NCBI RefSeq assembly: GCF_900105185.1
Contig: NZ_FNTJ01000001.1
Location: 3,244,501 to 3,308,500, forward strand
Direction: 5' to 3'
DNA: 64,000 nt
DNA from: Pseudomonas saponiphila
GTDB lineage: Bacteria > Pseudomonadota > Gammaproteobacteria > Pseudomonadales > Pseudomonadaceae
The notes under the pieces are model-generated. The model was not told the origin of the DNA. It worked only from the letters and a program-made list of their open reading frames with translations, and did no database searches. Below are positions 44,338 to 53,455 of this stretch, in pieces; positions within the stretch are counted from its first letter, which is position 1; each line of letters begins with the position of its first letter. A program made the translations under genes and the position numbers.

Positions 44338-44944
44338 TGTCCAAGTTAGTGTTGTCCCATATCAGCCGGGGGTCGAAAGTCACTGCTGCCAGCATGGTCA
44401 GCACCACTACGCTGGCAAAGGCGGCAGCGCCAAGGTTGGCCTCGATGCGCGCTAGGCTGCCAAAGTTCACCAGCGCCACCAGGATGGCGATGACGAAGAT
44501 GTCGAGCATCGACCAGCGCCCTACCCACTCGATGAAGCGATACATGATGATCCGCTGGCGAGCGGACATCGGCTGGTGGCGCTGCACCGAATAAAGCAGC
44601 AGCGCGATACCCACCAGCTTGAAGGTCGGCACAACGATGCTCGCCACAAAGACCACCAGGGCGATGGGGGTCATCCCCAACTGCAGCAGGCTAACCACGC
44701 CGCTCATGATGGTGGCCGGCGCGCCCTTGCCGAAGACGCTGACGGTCATGATCGGCAACAGGTTGGCGGGGATGTACAAAATCATCGCCGTGATCAGCAA
44801 GGCCCAAGTGCGCCTGATGCTGTTCGGGCGGCGCGCATGCAATACCGCACTGCAGCGACTGCAGCGCGGTGATTGCTCCTGGCTGGCCGGGTTGAGTTGA
44901 TGACATTCACCGCAGACCCAAATACCTGCATCAATTGCCCGCAT
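44324..44944 (-). CDS. pqiA: PqiA C-terminal-half protein
   Basis: This 206-residue inner-membrane protein has a rubredoxin-like zinc knuckle (CGECHQLNP, CSRCSAVLH) followed by four membrane segments with ILYIPANLLPIMTVS, the PqiA signature. ATG 44944 is preferred, with GAGG 8 bases upstream. E. coli PqiA is a fusion of two such halves; here the other half is at 51506-52144 on the opposite strand. PqiA and PqiB together move lipids across the periplasm and respond to redox or envelope stress. It follows the outer-membrane factor gene by 57 bases. Confidence 0.85.
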   Translation of the reverse strand: MRAIDAGIWVCGECHQLNPASQEQSPRCSRCSAVLHARRPNSIRRTWALLITAMILYIPANLLPIMTVSVFGKGAPATIMSGVVSLLQLGMTPIALVVFVASIVVPTFKLVGIALLLYSVQRHQPMSARQRIIMYRFIEWVGRWSMLDIFVIAILVALVNFGSLARIEANLGAAAFASVVVLTMLAAVTFDPRLIWDNTNLDNENE

Positions 44945-45001
44945 CGTTACCATCCTCAAGTGATGCTCGCTGAATTGACCTCGGCAGCATCAACCGCTTG
45001 T

Positions 45002-46435
45002 TCAGAGCCGGTCCTGGCGTTGTGCCAATTGCGGGTCCTGGTTGTTCTTCCAGCCACCGCCCAGGGAGCGGAACAGGTCCACCAGGGCGATCTGCCGTTG
45101 AGTGCTGACTTCGATGAACGCCGTCTCGTTGGCGAAGTTGTTGCGCTGGGCGTCCAGGTAACGCAGATGGCTGTCGATGCCGCCTTCATAACGAGCCTTG
45201 GCCAACTTCAGCGATTCGTTGCTGGTGTTGGCCAGGGCCCGGCGTGCCTGCTCCTCGCGGCGCAGGGTATCGGTGGCCGCCAAGGCATCGGCCACTTCAC
45301 GGAACGCGTTCTGGATCGTGCCCTCGTAGGCCGCCACCGCCGAATCCTTGCGCGCCTCGGCCAGGCTCAGCCCGGCGCGGTTGCGTCCGCCATCGAAGAT
45401 CGGCAGCGACAGGGTCGGGATGAAGCTCCAGGAGCGCGAGCCGCCATCGAACAGGCCAGACATTTGTGCGCTGGACGTGCCGAAGCTGCCGGTCAAGGTG
45501 ATCCGCGGGAAGAACGCTGCCCGCGCAGCGCCGATATCGGCATTGCGCGCTTGCAGGCGGTGTTCGGCGGCCAGGATGTCCGGACGGCGCTCGATCAGCG
45601 ACGACGGCGAGCCCGCGGCGATGTCTTGCACCAGTAGCGGCTGCTCCGACAGCTTCTCGGGAATCGCCTTGGCCGCATCGGCGGTGCCCAGCAACAGCAC
45701 CAGGGCATTGAACGCCTGTTGCTTCTGGCGCAGGGCGGCCTCCTCGTCGGCCCGGGACTGTTCCACCAGGCCCAGGGCTTCCTGGTAGTCCAGTGCGGTG
45801 GCGTTACCCACCGCACGGTGCTGGCTGATCAGGGCGAAGGAGTATTCGCGGCTGACCAGGGTCTGCTGGGTCAGGGCCAGGCGGCGCTGGGCGCCGTCAT
45901 GGGTCAGGTAGGCCTGGGTGACCTCGGCGATCAGCGCGATGCGTGCCGAGCGCCCCGCCTCCTCGGTGGCCAGGTATTGCTGCAAGGCCGCATCGCTGAG
46001 GCTCTTGACCCGGCCGAACAGGTCGACTTCGTATTCTGGCAACGACAGGCCGACCTGGTAGGTGCTGGCCACGCCGGCCCGGCCACTGCTGGAGAGGTCC
46101 GACGGCAGGTGCTGGCGGTTACCCGAGGCCCCGGCGTTCAACCCAGGGATCCGGTCCGCCCGCTGGATGCGGTACTGTGCCCGGGCCTGCTCGATGTCCA
46201 GCAGGGTCTGGCGCAGCGAACGGTTGTTGTCCAGGGCGGTACCGACCAGCTTGCGCAACTGCGGATCGACAATGAAGCTCTGCCAATCCAGCTCGCTGGC
46301 CTGCCGCCCCTGCTGGGCGGACGCGCCGCTCCAGCTATCGGCGACCGGCGCCGCCGGGCGCTCGTAGGTCGGAGCCATGGAGCAGCCCCCCAGGGCCAGG
46401 GTGATCAGCAGCGCCGATGTAGTAAAGGTACGCAT
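45002..46435 (-). CDS. RND efflux outer-membrane factor, NodT/OprM family lipoprotein
   Basis: This 477-residue protein starts at ATG 46435, with AGGAG 8 bases upstream; GTG 46444 is less likely. The lipobox LALGGCS gives a lipid-anchored channel. NodT-family marks include APTYERPAAPVADSW, RQTLLDIEQARAQY, GLSLPEYEVDLFGRV, LIERRPDILAAEHRLQARNA and FPRITLTGSFG. It forms the trimeric exit duct for the RND pump encoded just upstream. Confidence 0.9.
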   Translation of the reverse strand: MRTFTTSALLITLALGGCSMAPTYERPAAPVADSWSGASAQQGRQASELDWQSFIVDPQLRKLVGTALDNNRSLRQTLLDIEQARAQYRIQRADRIPGLNAGASGNRQHLPSDLSSSGRAGVASTYQVGLSLPEYEVDLFGRVKSLSDAALQQYLATEEAGRSARIALIAEVTQAYLTHDGAQRRLALTQQTLVSREYSFALISQHRAVGNATALDYQEALGLVEQSRADEEAALRQKQQAFNALVLLLGTADAAKAIPEKLSEQPLLVQDIAAGSPSSLIERRPDILAAEHRLQARNADIGAARAAFFPRITLTGSFGTSSAQMSGLFDGGSRSWSFIPTLSLPIFDGGRNRAGLSLAEARKDSAVAAYEGTIQNAFREVADALAATDTLRREEQARRALANTSNESLKLAKARYEGGIDSHLRYLDAQRNNFANETAFIEVSTQRQIALVDLFRSLGGGWKNNQDPQLAQRQDRL

Positions 46436-46440
46436 GCTGA

Positions 46441-49400
46441 TCACTCCTGGGTCAGGGCTGGTTGTTCGGTGGCAGGCCGTTTGGTACGCAGCAACGACAG
46501 CAACCAGACGAAGCAGATCGGCACGAAAATCACCCCCAGCAACGTGGCGCTAAGCATCCCGCCGATCACGCCGGTACCGATGGCGCGCTGGCTGGCCGCA
46601 CCGGCACCGGTGGCGATGGCCAGGGGCACCACGCCGAGGATGAAGGCCATGGACGTCATGATGATCGGACGGAAGCGCAGGCGAGCGGCCTCGATGGCGG
46701 CATCACGCAGGCTATAGCCCTTCTCCCACAGTTCCTTGGCGAACTCGACGATGAGGATCGCGTTCTTCGCCGACAGGCCGATGATGGTGATCAGGCCGAC
46801 CTTGAAGTACACGTCGTTGGGCATGCCCACGACCATTACCGCCAGTACCGCACCCACCGCGCCGATCGGTACGATCAGCATCACCGACAGCGGGATCGAC
46901 CAGCTCTCGTAGAGGGCCACCAGCAACAGGAACACCACCAGGATCGCCAGGGCGAACAGGCCCGATGCCTGGCCGGCAGAAACCTTCTCCTGGTAGGACA
47001 GGCCGGTCCACTCGTAGCCGATGCCCTTGGGCAGTTGCGATGCCAGTTGCTCCAGCTCGGCCATGGCCTGGCCGGTGCTGTAGCCCGGGCCTGCGTCACC
47101 GACGATACGGATCGACGGATAGCCGTTGTAGCGCACCAGTTGCACCGGCCCCTCCTCCCACTTGCTGGTCACGAAGGCACTGAGGGGGACCTGGTCGCCC
47201 TTGTTGTTGGGCACATAGAGTTTGAGCACGCTTTCCGGGGTCATCCGCGCGCCCTGCTCGGCCTGGATCACAACCCGTTGCTGGCGACCAGCGTTGGTGA
47301 AGTCGTTGATCACATTGGAACCGAAGGCCGAGGACAGGGTGGAGCTAATGCTCTCGAAGTTGACGCCTTGGGCCCGGGCTTTTTCGCGGTCGATCACCAG
47401 GCGCAACTGCGGGGCCTCGGCCAAGCCTTCCATCATCCCGTAGAGGAATTTCGGGTTGCCGTTGACTTGGCCCAGCAGCGTATCCCGGGCTTGTAGCAAG
47501 GCCTCGCGACCCAAACCACCACGGTCCATCAAGCGCAGGGCGAAACCACCAGAGTTACCCAAGCCATTGATCGGTGGTGGCGAAACCGCCATGACGGTAC
47601 CGTCGTCGGAGATGGCGAAATGCTCGTTCAGGGCCGCTACTTCAGCCATGGCCGATTGATGCGCATCGCGTTCGGACCAATCCCTAAATGTCGGGAAAGC
47701 CAACGCCGCATTATCACCTTGGCCAGAAAAGCTGAAGCCCGAAATCACGAATGCCGAGGAGACGGCCTCACGGGACTTGAGATAGGTTTCCAGCTGTTCA
47801 CCGGTGGCGTTCGTGCGCGCACGGCTGGCGCCGGGTGGTAGCTGCACATCAACCAACATGTAACCCAGGTCTTCAGTGGGCACAAAAGCTTCCGGTAATC
47901 GCAGGTAGCTGTAACCGAGCAGCGCGACAATACCGCCGTAGATCAGCATGAAACGCCCGGCACGTTTGACCAACGCGCCATTGAGTGCTGAGTAGCGCTC
48001 CGTAACATGAACAAAACCACGGTTGAAGGCACCGAAGAAACCGCGCTTCTCGTGATGGCCTTCAGGGATCGGCTTGAGCAGCGTGGCGCACAGGGCCGGG
48101 GTGAAGGTCAGGGCCAGGAAGCCGGAGAACAGGATCGAGATCGCCAGGGATACCGAGAACTGCTGGTAGATGACACCCACCGAACCGCTCATGAACGCCA
48201 GCGGCATGAACACCGCGGACAGCACTAGGGTGATCCCGACGATGGCCCCCGACACCTGCTTCATCGCCTTGATCGTGGCTTCGGTCGGTGACAGGCCCTC
48301 CTCGGCCATGATCCGCTCGACGTTCTCCACCACCACGATGGCGTCGTCCACCAGGATGCCGATGGCCAGCACCATGCCGAACATGGTCATCATGTTCACC
48401 GAGAAGCCCAGCAGGTACATCACGCCCAGGGTACCGAGCAGACACACTGGCACCACGATGGATGGAATCAGGGTGTAGCGCACGTTCTGCAGGAACAGGA
48501 ACATCACCAGGAACACCAGGACCATGGCTTCAAGCAGGGTATGGATCACCTTCTCGATGGCCACGTCGACGAAACGCGAGGTGTCGTAGGGTACGGAGTA
48601 CTGCACATCACTAGGGAAGAACTGTGACAGTTCGGCCAGCCGTTGTTTGACCAACGTCGCCGTCTGAATCGCATTGGCGCCCGGCGATAACTGAATCGCA
48701 CCACCGACTGCCGGAGTACCATCCAGGCGTGAGGAAATGTTGTAGTTTTCCTGGCCTAACTCCAGACGTGCGACGTCGGCAAGCTTGACCATGGAGCCGT
48801 CCTGATTGGCCCGCAGGACAATCTCAGCAAACTCCTGCGGATTGTCCAGAACCCCCTTGACCGCCAAGGTCGCAGTCAATTCCTGGGCACTGTCGCCCGG
48901 TGTGCTGCCGAAGGCACCGGCCGGAACCTGCACGTTCTGTCCACGAATGGCGTTGCTCACGTCTTCGATGGACAAGCCATAACCCACCAGCTTCTGCGGA
49001 TCGATCCAGACCCGCATCGCCGCTTCGGAAGAGAAGAACTGCAACTTGCCGACGCCGGGCAAGCGGCGCAGTTCGTTGTTGATGTTACGTGCGGCGTAAT
49101 CACCGAGAGCAATGGTATCGCCGCGCTCGGCACCTTCCTTGTAATTCAGGGCGTAGATCAACAGGAAGCCGGCGCTGGTCTGCTCGACCTGCAAGCCCTG
49201 GGTGAGTACGGCCTGAGGCATGCGCGCCTCGGCTTTCTTCAGGCGGTTCTGTACATCAACCTGGGCCAGATCAGGATCGGTACCAGGTTCAAATGTAACG
49301 ACGATTTCGGCGGTACCGTTGGAGTTGTTGGTCGACTCGAAATAGAGCAACCCCTTAGTGCCGTTGAGTGACTCCTCAAGAATGCTGGTCACCGACTCCA

Positions 49401-49572
49401 CCAGTACCTTGGCCGAAGCCCCCGGATACGTGGCTGTAACCGTGATCTGCGGTGGTGCAACGTTAGGGTATTGGGCCACCGGTAACTTGGAGATAACTAG
49501 CAACCCGAACAGTGAGATGAACAGCGCGACCACCCAAGCAAAGTTAGGACGCCTGATGAAAAAATTCGACAT
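46441..49572 (-). CDS. HAE1-type RND multidrug efflux permease
   Basis: This 1043-residue inner-membrane pump begins [19 protein letters not shown] as in HAE1 members. The proton-relay Asp pair is in [18 protein letters not shown] (TM4) and the Lys in [17 protein letters not shown] (TM10). Twelve membrane segments and two large periplasmic loops are present. The pump exports drugs, solvents or plant compounds from periplasm and membrane. It is closer to the AcrB/MexF type than to metal pumps. The exact ortholog cannot be named from the sequence alone. It lies 27 bases after the fusion-protein gene. Confidence 0.93.
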   Translation of the reverse strand: MSNFFIRRPNFAWVVALFISLFGLLVISKLPVAQYPNVAPPQITVTATYPGASAKVLVESVTSILEESLNGTKGLLYFESTNNSNGTAEIVVTFEPGTDPDLAQVDVQNRLKKAEARMPQAVLTQGLQVEQTSAGFLLIYALNYKEGAERGDTIALGDYAARNINNELRRLPGVGKLQFFSSEAAMRVWIDPQKLVGYGLSIEDVSNAIRGQNVQVPAGAFGSTPGDSAQELTATLAVKGVLDNPQEFAEIVLRANQDGSMVKLADVARLELGQENYNISSRLDGTPAVGGAIQLSPGANAIQTATLVKQRLAELSQFFPSDVQYSVPYDTSRFVDVAIEKVIHTLLEAMVLVFLVMFLFLQNVRYTLIPSIVVPVCLLGTLGVMYLLGFSVNMMTMFGMVLAIGILVDDAIVVVENVERIMAEEGLSPTEATIKAMKQVSGAIVGITLVLSAVFMPLAFMSGSVGVIYQQFSVSLAISILFSGFLALTFTPALCATLLKPIPEGHHEKRGFFGAFNRGFVHVTERYSALNGALVKRAGRFMLIYGGIVALLGYSYLRLPEAFVPTEDLGYMLVDVQLPPGASRARTNATGEQLETYLKSREAVSSAFVISGFSFSGQGDNAALAFPTFRDWSERDAHQSAMAEVAALNEHFAISDDGTVMAVSPPPINGLGNSGGFALRLMDRGGLGREALLQARDTLLGQVNGNPKFLYGMMEGLAEAPQLRLVIDREKARAQGVNFESISSTLSSAFGSNVINDFTNAGRQQRVVIQAEQGARMTPESVLKLYVPNNKGDQVPLSAFVTSKWEEGPVQLVRYNGYPSIRIVGDAGPGYSTGQAMAELEQLASQLPKGIGYEWTGLSYQEKVSAGQASGLFALAILVVFLLLVALYESWSIPLSVMLIVPIGAVGAVLAVMVVGMPNDVYFKVGLITIIGLSAKNAILIVEFAKELWEKGYSLRDAAIEAARLRFRPIIMTSMAFILGVVPLAIATGAGAASQRAIGTGVIGGMLSATLLGVIFVPICFVWLLSLLRTKRPATEQPALTQE

Positions 49573-49599
49573 CGAAAAATCCTCGCGGCAATTACGCCC

Positions 49600-50751
49600 T
49601 TACTTCTGCGGCTCTGAGGGTGTGGCAGCGACACTCTTGGGCTCGACCTTGGCTCCAGGCTGCAGGCCAGCCAAGCCACTAGTGATCACCCGGTCACCGG
49701 CTTTCAAGCCATCACGAATCTGCCAGCGTGCTCCCTGCATGACACCGGTCTGCACTTGGCGTGACTGAGCACGGCCGTCGTCGCCCATCAACAACACGAA
49801 GGCACTGCCATCCGGGCTACGTTGCACAGCCCGCTGCGGCACTAAAACCGCCTGGCTATCGGTCCCCTGCGGAGTGCTGACACGTACATACATACCTGGC
49901 AGCAGATTACCGTCGCGGTTATCAAACTGACCGCGTAGAGTCACTTGCCCCGTACCAGGGTCCACCGCAACATCCGTGAAAAGCAGCTTCCCCCTACGCT
50001 CATACGAAGTGCCTTCAATTCTTACAGACAGGCTCTGCTGCGAATCAGTGGCCAAGGTCCCATTCTTGAGGGCTTCACGTAGACGCAACGCATCGGCGGC
50101 GGTCTGGGTGAAATCGGCGTAGATCGGATCCAGTTGCTGAATGCGCGCCATCAGGGTCGCTTCGCCCTGGCCAACCAGGGCGCCTTCAGTCACCAGCGCA
50201 CGTCCCACTCGGCCAGAGATCGGCGCAATGACCGAGGTGTACCCCAGGTTCAGGCGCGCGGTTTCCAGGTCGGCCTGGGCCGAACGGATCGCTGCTTGGG
50301 CGCTGAGCAAGTCGGCACTGGCCTTGTCGTAGTCCTGCTGGCTGACCGCTTCGATCTTCACCAGCGTCTCATAGCGTTTGACCCGTGCCTGGGCTTCCTT
50401 CATTCCGGCCTGGGCCCGGGCCAGGTCGCCCTCGGCACGGGACACCGCTGCCTTGAGCGGTGCGGGATCGATCTGAAACAACAGATCGCCGGCCTTGACG
50501 TCGGCACCTTCCTCGAAGCGCTTCTTCAGCACGATGCCCGCCACCCGTGCCCGCACCTCGGCTACACGCATTGGCTCAACTCGCCCCGGCAATTCCGAAA
50601 CAAGTGCTAAGGGCTCGCTTACCACCGCCAGCACTTCCACAGGACGCGCCGTTTCCACGACAGGGCTCTGCTCGCTCGCCGGACCACACCCTGCCAATGC
50701 GATGGCGACTGCCAATGCCCCTGCCGTTCTTACTGCACGAAAATTGCGCAT
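49600..50751 (-). CDS. RND efflux periplasmic adaptor (membrane fusion) lipoprotein
   Basis: This 383-residue protein has lipobox ALAGCG. The adaptor shows a lipoyl half-motif (VRARVAGIVLKKRFEEGADVKAGDLLFQIDP), a helical hairpin rich in Ala/Glu/Arg, the second lipoyl half (LGYTSVIAPISGRVGRA) and the beta-barrel domain. It links permease and outer-membrane channel. First gene of the minus-strand run that continues through the permease, channel, pqiA, pqiB and the periplasmic gene. It is divergent from tetR. Confidence 0.92.
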   Translation of the reverse strand: MRNFRAVRTAGALAVAIALAGCGPASEQSPVVETARPVEVLAVVSEPLALVSELPGRVEPMRVAEVRARVAGIVLKKRFEEGADVKAGDLLFQIDPAPLKAAVSRAEGDLARAQAGMKEAQARVKRYETLVKIEAVSQQDYDKASADLLSAQAAIRSAQADLETARLNLGYTSVIAPISGRVGRALVTEGALVGQGEATLMARIQQLDPIYADFTQTAADALRLREALKNGTLATDSQQSLSVRIEGTSYERRGKLLFTDVAVDPGTGQVTLRGQFDNRDGNLLPGMYVRVSTPQGTDSQAVLVPQRAVQRSPDGSAFVLLMGDDGRAQSRQVQTGVMQGARWQIRDGLKAGDRVITSGLAGLQPGAKVEPKSVAATPSEPQK

Positions 50752-50767
50752 GACTCACCTAAGGCTT

Positions 50768-50819
50768 GATTGAAAACGGCCGAGATGGTACTTTTCAATC
50801 CGCTTTGAGTCAATATTGA
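50768..50819. promoter_or_regulatory. candidate TetR operators between efflux operon and tetR
   Basis: Two symmetric sites lie in the 123-bp divergent region: the inverted pair GATTGAAAA (50768-50776) and TTTTCAATC (50792-50800), and the palindrome TCAATATTGA (50810-50819). Both are close to the likely promoters. Their position between a TetR gene and the pump it should repress is standard for such operators. Confidence 0.45.
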
Positions 50820-50874
50820 TTCATATGATCAAAATAAGATCCAGTCTTCATCCTTCCGGAAACCAATCGGCCCT

Positions 50875-51480
50875 ATGCAAGCATCTGGAAAGTTCACTCA
50901 AGAAAGGGCAACTCCCCTGTCCCCACAGGAGGAGCGCCTGTTACGTCTGCTAACCACTGCGATAGTTCATCACCCAAGAGCTTCCATGCTCGAACTGGCA
51001 CAGCTAGTTGGGGTGAGCAGAGCCACGCTGCATCGCTTCTGTGGCACGCGGGACAACCTTCTGCAAAAACTAGAAGGCCGTGCCAAGGAAGTACTTACGA
51101 AGATCATCGGCAATGCTCGTTTGCAGCAAGATGAATTTCTCTCTGCCCTTGAGCGCTTAATCAGTGAGCACTTGGCACACCGCGAACTGCTAGCATTTTT
51201 AGTAGCCCAATACCGGCCTGATTTCCTCGATGAAAGCCCTAACGCCGCGCCTTGGAACTTCTACTTGCATGCTTTGGATGTTTTCTTTCTCCGTGGCCAG
51301 CAGCAAGGCGTACTACGTATTGATATCACCGCGTCGATTCTTACCGAAATGTTCATCAGTCTGGTGTATGGCATGGTCGACGCTGAGCAACGTGGTCGCG
51401 CAGCCAGCGCCAATACCGCCCATATCCTGCCGCAAATATTCCTGTACGGCGCAAGCTCTCAAATTCGAACGGAAACCTAG
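50875..51480 (+). CDS. TetR/AcrR-family repressor of the efflux/pqi operon
   Basis: This 201-residue protein has an N-terminal helix-turn-helix (SMLELAQLVGVSRATLHRFCGTRDNLLQK) of the TetR type and a C-terminal ligand-binding region (YLHALDVFFLRGQQQGVLRIDI.., typical TetR_C). It is divergent to the RND operon and probably represses it; the inducing compound is unknown. pqiA (N-half) follows 25 bases later and is likely co-transcribed. Confidence 0.85.
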   Translation: MQASGKFTQERATPLSPQEERLLRLLTTAIVHHPRASMLELAQLVGVSRATLHRFCGTRDNLLQKLEGRAKEVLTKIIGNARLQQDEFLSALERLISEHLAHRELLAFLVAQYRPDFLDESPNAAPWNFYLHALDVFFLRGQQQGVLRIDITASILTEMFISLVYGMVDAEQRGRAASANTAHILPQIFLYGASSQIRTET

Positions 51481-51505
51481 ACCAGGCTCCCTCAGGCCCC
51501 ATTAA

Positions 51506-52144
51506 ATGCCTAATACCAACCTCAATAATCTCGCCGCCCTGCCCCTGGAGGCATTGGTTGCTTGCCATGAGTGCGATCTGTTGATGCGCCGTGAACCGCT
51601 GGAAGCCGGCGAAAAAAGCTGCTGCCCACGTTGCGGCTTCGAACTGGCCGTGCATCACCACCAATGGCAACGCCGCTGTTTCGCATTGGTGCTCACTGCC
51701 CTGCTGCTCTACATTCCGGCCAATTTCTTGCCGATCATGCACCTCACTCTGCTCGGCCAAACCCGCAGCGAAACGGTCTGGAGTGGTGTGTTCGGGTTGT
51801 TTGAAAGCGGCATGCAAGGGGTCGCAGTAGTGGTGCTGCTCAGCAGCATGGCGATTCCGCTGCTCAAGCTGCTGAGCCAGTTACTGGTGTTGTTGAGCCT
51901 GCGGTTCAAGGTGGCGCGCCGCGCCGGCATGTTGCTCTACCGCAGTTATCACCATCTGCGCGAATGGGGAATGCTCGAGGTCTACCTGTTCGGAATTCTG
52001 GTATCCATTGTCAAGCTGATCGACATCGCCGATCTGAGCCTGGGCGTCGGCTTGGCCTGCTTCGTCGCTCTGCTGCTGACCCAGATTTGGTTGGAAATGA
52101 GTATGCCAGCACACCAAGTTTGGGAAGCGCTGTCAGATGAGTAA
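51506..52144 (+). CDS. pqiA: PqiA N-terminal-half protein
   Basis: This 212-residue inner-membrane protein has a zinc knuckle (CHECDLLMR, CCPRCGFEL) that matches the N-terminal half of E. coli PqiA. It is followed by four membrane segments with LLLYIPANFLPIMHL. It is partner to the C-half gene at 44324-44944, which lies over 6 kb away on the other strand next to pqiB. Both halves are intact, so the split is functional rather than a broken gene. Confidence 0.85.
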   Translation: MPNTNLNNLAALPLEALVACHECDLLMRREPLEAGEKSCCPRCGFELAVHHHQWQRRCFALVLTALLLYIPANFLPIMHLTLLGQTRSETVWSGVFGLFESGMQGVAVVVLLSSMAIPLLKLLSQLLVLLSLRFKVARRAGMLLYRSYHHLREWGMLEVYLFGILVSIVKLIDIADLSLGVGLACFVALLLTQIWLEMSMPAHQVWEALSDE

Positions 52145-52363
52145 TCTCATCCCTCAATTTTTCTACTAGGTTTGCTATGAGCTATTTGAAACTCAGTCGG
52201 AACATTTCAATTTTATAAACACTCTCCGCGATGCTTCGATCATTGCTTAGAATTTTTATTGCTTGCTTCGCCGTTAGCAACTTTAACCCTGTAATAAGAA
52301 GTGCTTCTACTGAAAGGCGAACATATTGACTTGCGTGTGCTATTTGATCGAGGGAAATATAAA

Positions 52364-53455
52364 ATGAAAGTGCTTGTGGCGTTACGGATATGCGGCTGTA
52401 TTTTCGGCTTAAGCCTATTCCTTACTGGCTGCCAAGAGGAGAAGCGATTGGAAGAGGCGCCACGCCCCGTCCGAGTAGTCATCGCAGAGCCTGCCGTTAT
52501 TGGCGAAGAAGTTGCGCAAACAGGGGAGATTCGCGCACACATCGAAACCGATCTCGCCTTTCGTATCCCCGGTCGCATTGCGACTCGTAGCGTAGATGTA
52601 GGAGCCAATGTTGCCAAAGGCCAAGTTCTAGCAGTCCTCGATCCAAACGATGTGCAAAATGAGGTACGGATTGCCGAAGCCGAAGTGCGCAGTGCAGAAG
52701 CGGCAGAAGAGTTTGCCAGGTCGGGACTTGAGCGACAGCGCATGCTCTTCGATAAGCAGTTCGTGGCCCGTGCCCGGGTGGATGAGGCTGCGGCCAACTG
52801 GCGGGCAGCCAACGCTCGGCTCAATGTTGCGAAGACTGGGCTGCTGACTGCACGCAACAAGTTGAGCTACACCGAGTTACGTGCACCCGACGCCGCAATC
52901 GTGAGTGCCGTGATGGTCAATACTGGCCAAGTGATCGATGCCGGTCAGCTGGCGTTCAAGCTCGCCTCGACACAGGAGCGTGACGCAGTCTTCAACGTCT
53001 CTGAGCGCCTCTACACCTCAGTGGTCTCTGACGTAAAAGTCGAAGTTGCGCTTGTGTCAGATCCCAAGATCAAGGTCATTGGCTCCATTCGTGATGTCAG
53101 CCCAACCGCAGATGCCGCCACCCGTACCTATCGGGTGCGCATTGCGCTGCCGCAAACCCCACCGGCCATGACCTTGGGGGCTACCGTGACAGGCCGCCTG
53201 CTATTGCCTGGCAAAGCCTTATTCACTCTCCCCGCCTCGTCCTTGACCAGTCAGGATGGCAAGCCGGCAGTCTTCATCGTGCAGCCTTCCGATCACACGC
53301 TTGTCCGTAAACCCGTCGTTGTCACACGCTTTACAGCGACACAGGCACTGGTCGAGTCCGGATTGACCGAAGGCGATGCCGTGGTAACAGCTGGGGTCAG
53401 CAAACTCCGGACAGGGCAGAAAGTTGTCTACGATGCCGCCGAGGTGAGCCAATGA
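52364..53455 (+). CDS. RND periplasmic adaptor lipoprotein, second system
   Basis: From ATG 52364, with GAGGGA upstream, the product has 363 residues. Lipobox FLTGCQ. Adaptor features: EVAQTGEIRAHIETDLAFRI, the lipoyl motif GRIATRSVDVGANVAKGQVL and LSYTELRAPDAAIVSAVMVNTGQVI. It differs from the adaptor at 49600 and is nearer to the TriA/MdtA-like type. It ends in ATGA overlap with the permease gene. The preceding 220 bases (52145-52363) are AT-rich and should hold the promoter. Confidence 0.88.
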   Translation: MKVLVALRICGCIFGLSLFLTGCQEEKRLEEAPRPVRVVIAEPAVIGEEVAQTGEIRAHIETDLAFRIPGRIATRSVDVGANVAKGQVLAVLDPNDVQNEVRIAEAEVRSAEAAEEFARSGLERQRMLFDKQFVARARVDEAAANWRAANARLNVAKTGLLTARNKLSYTELRAPDAAIVSAVMVNTGQVIDAGQLAFKLASTQERDAVFNVSERLYTSVVSDVKVEVALVSDPKIKVIGSIRDVSPTADAATRTYRVRIALPQTPPAMTLGATVTGRLLLPGKALFTLPASSLTSQDGKPAVFIVQPSDHTLVRKPVVVTRFTATQALVESGLTEGDAVVTAGVSKLRTGQKVVYDAAEVSQ

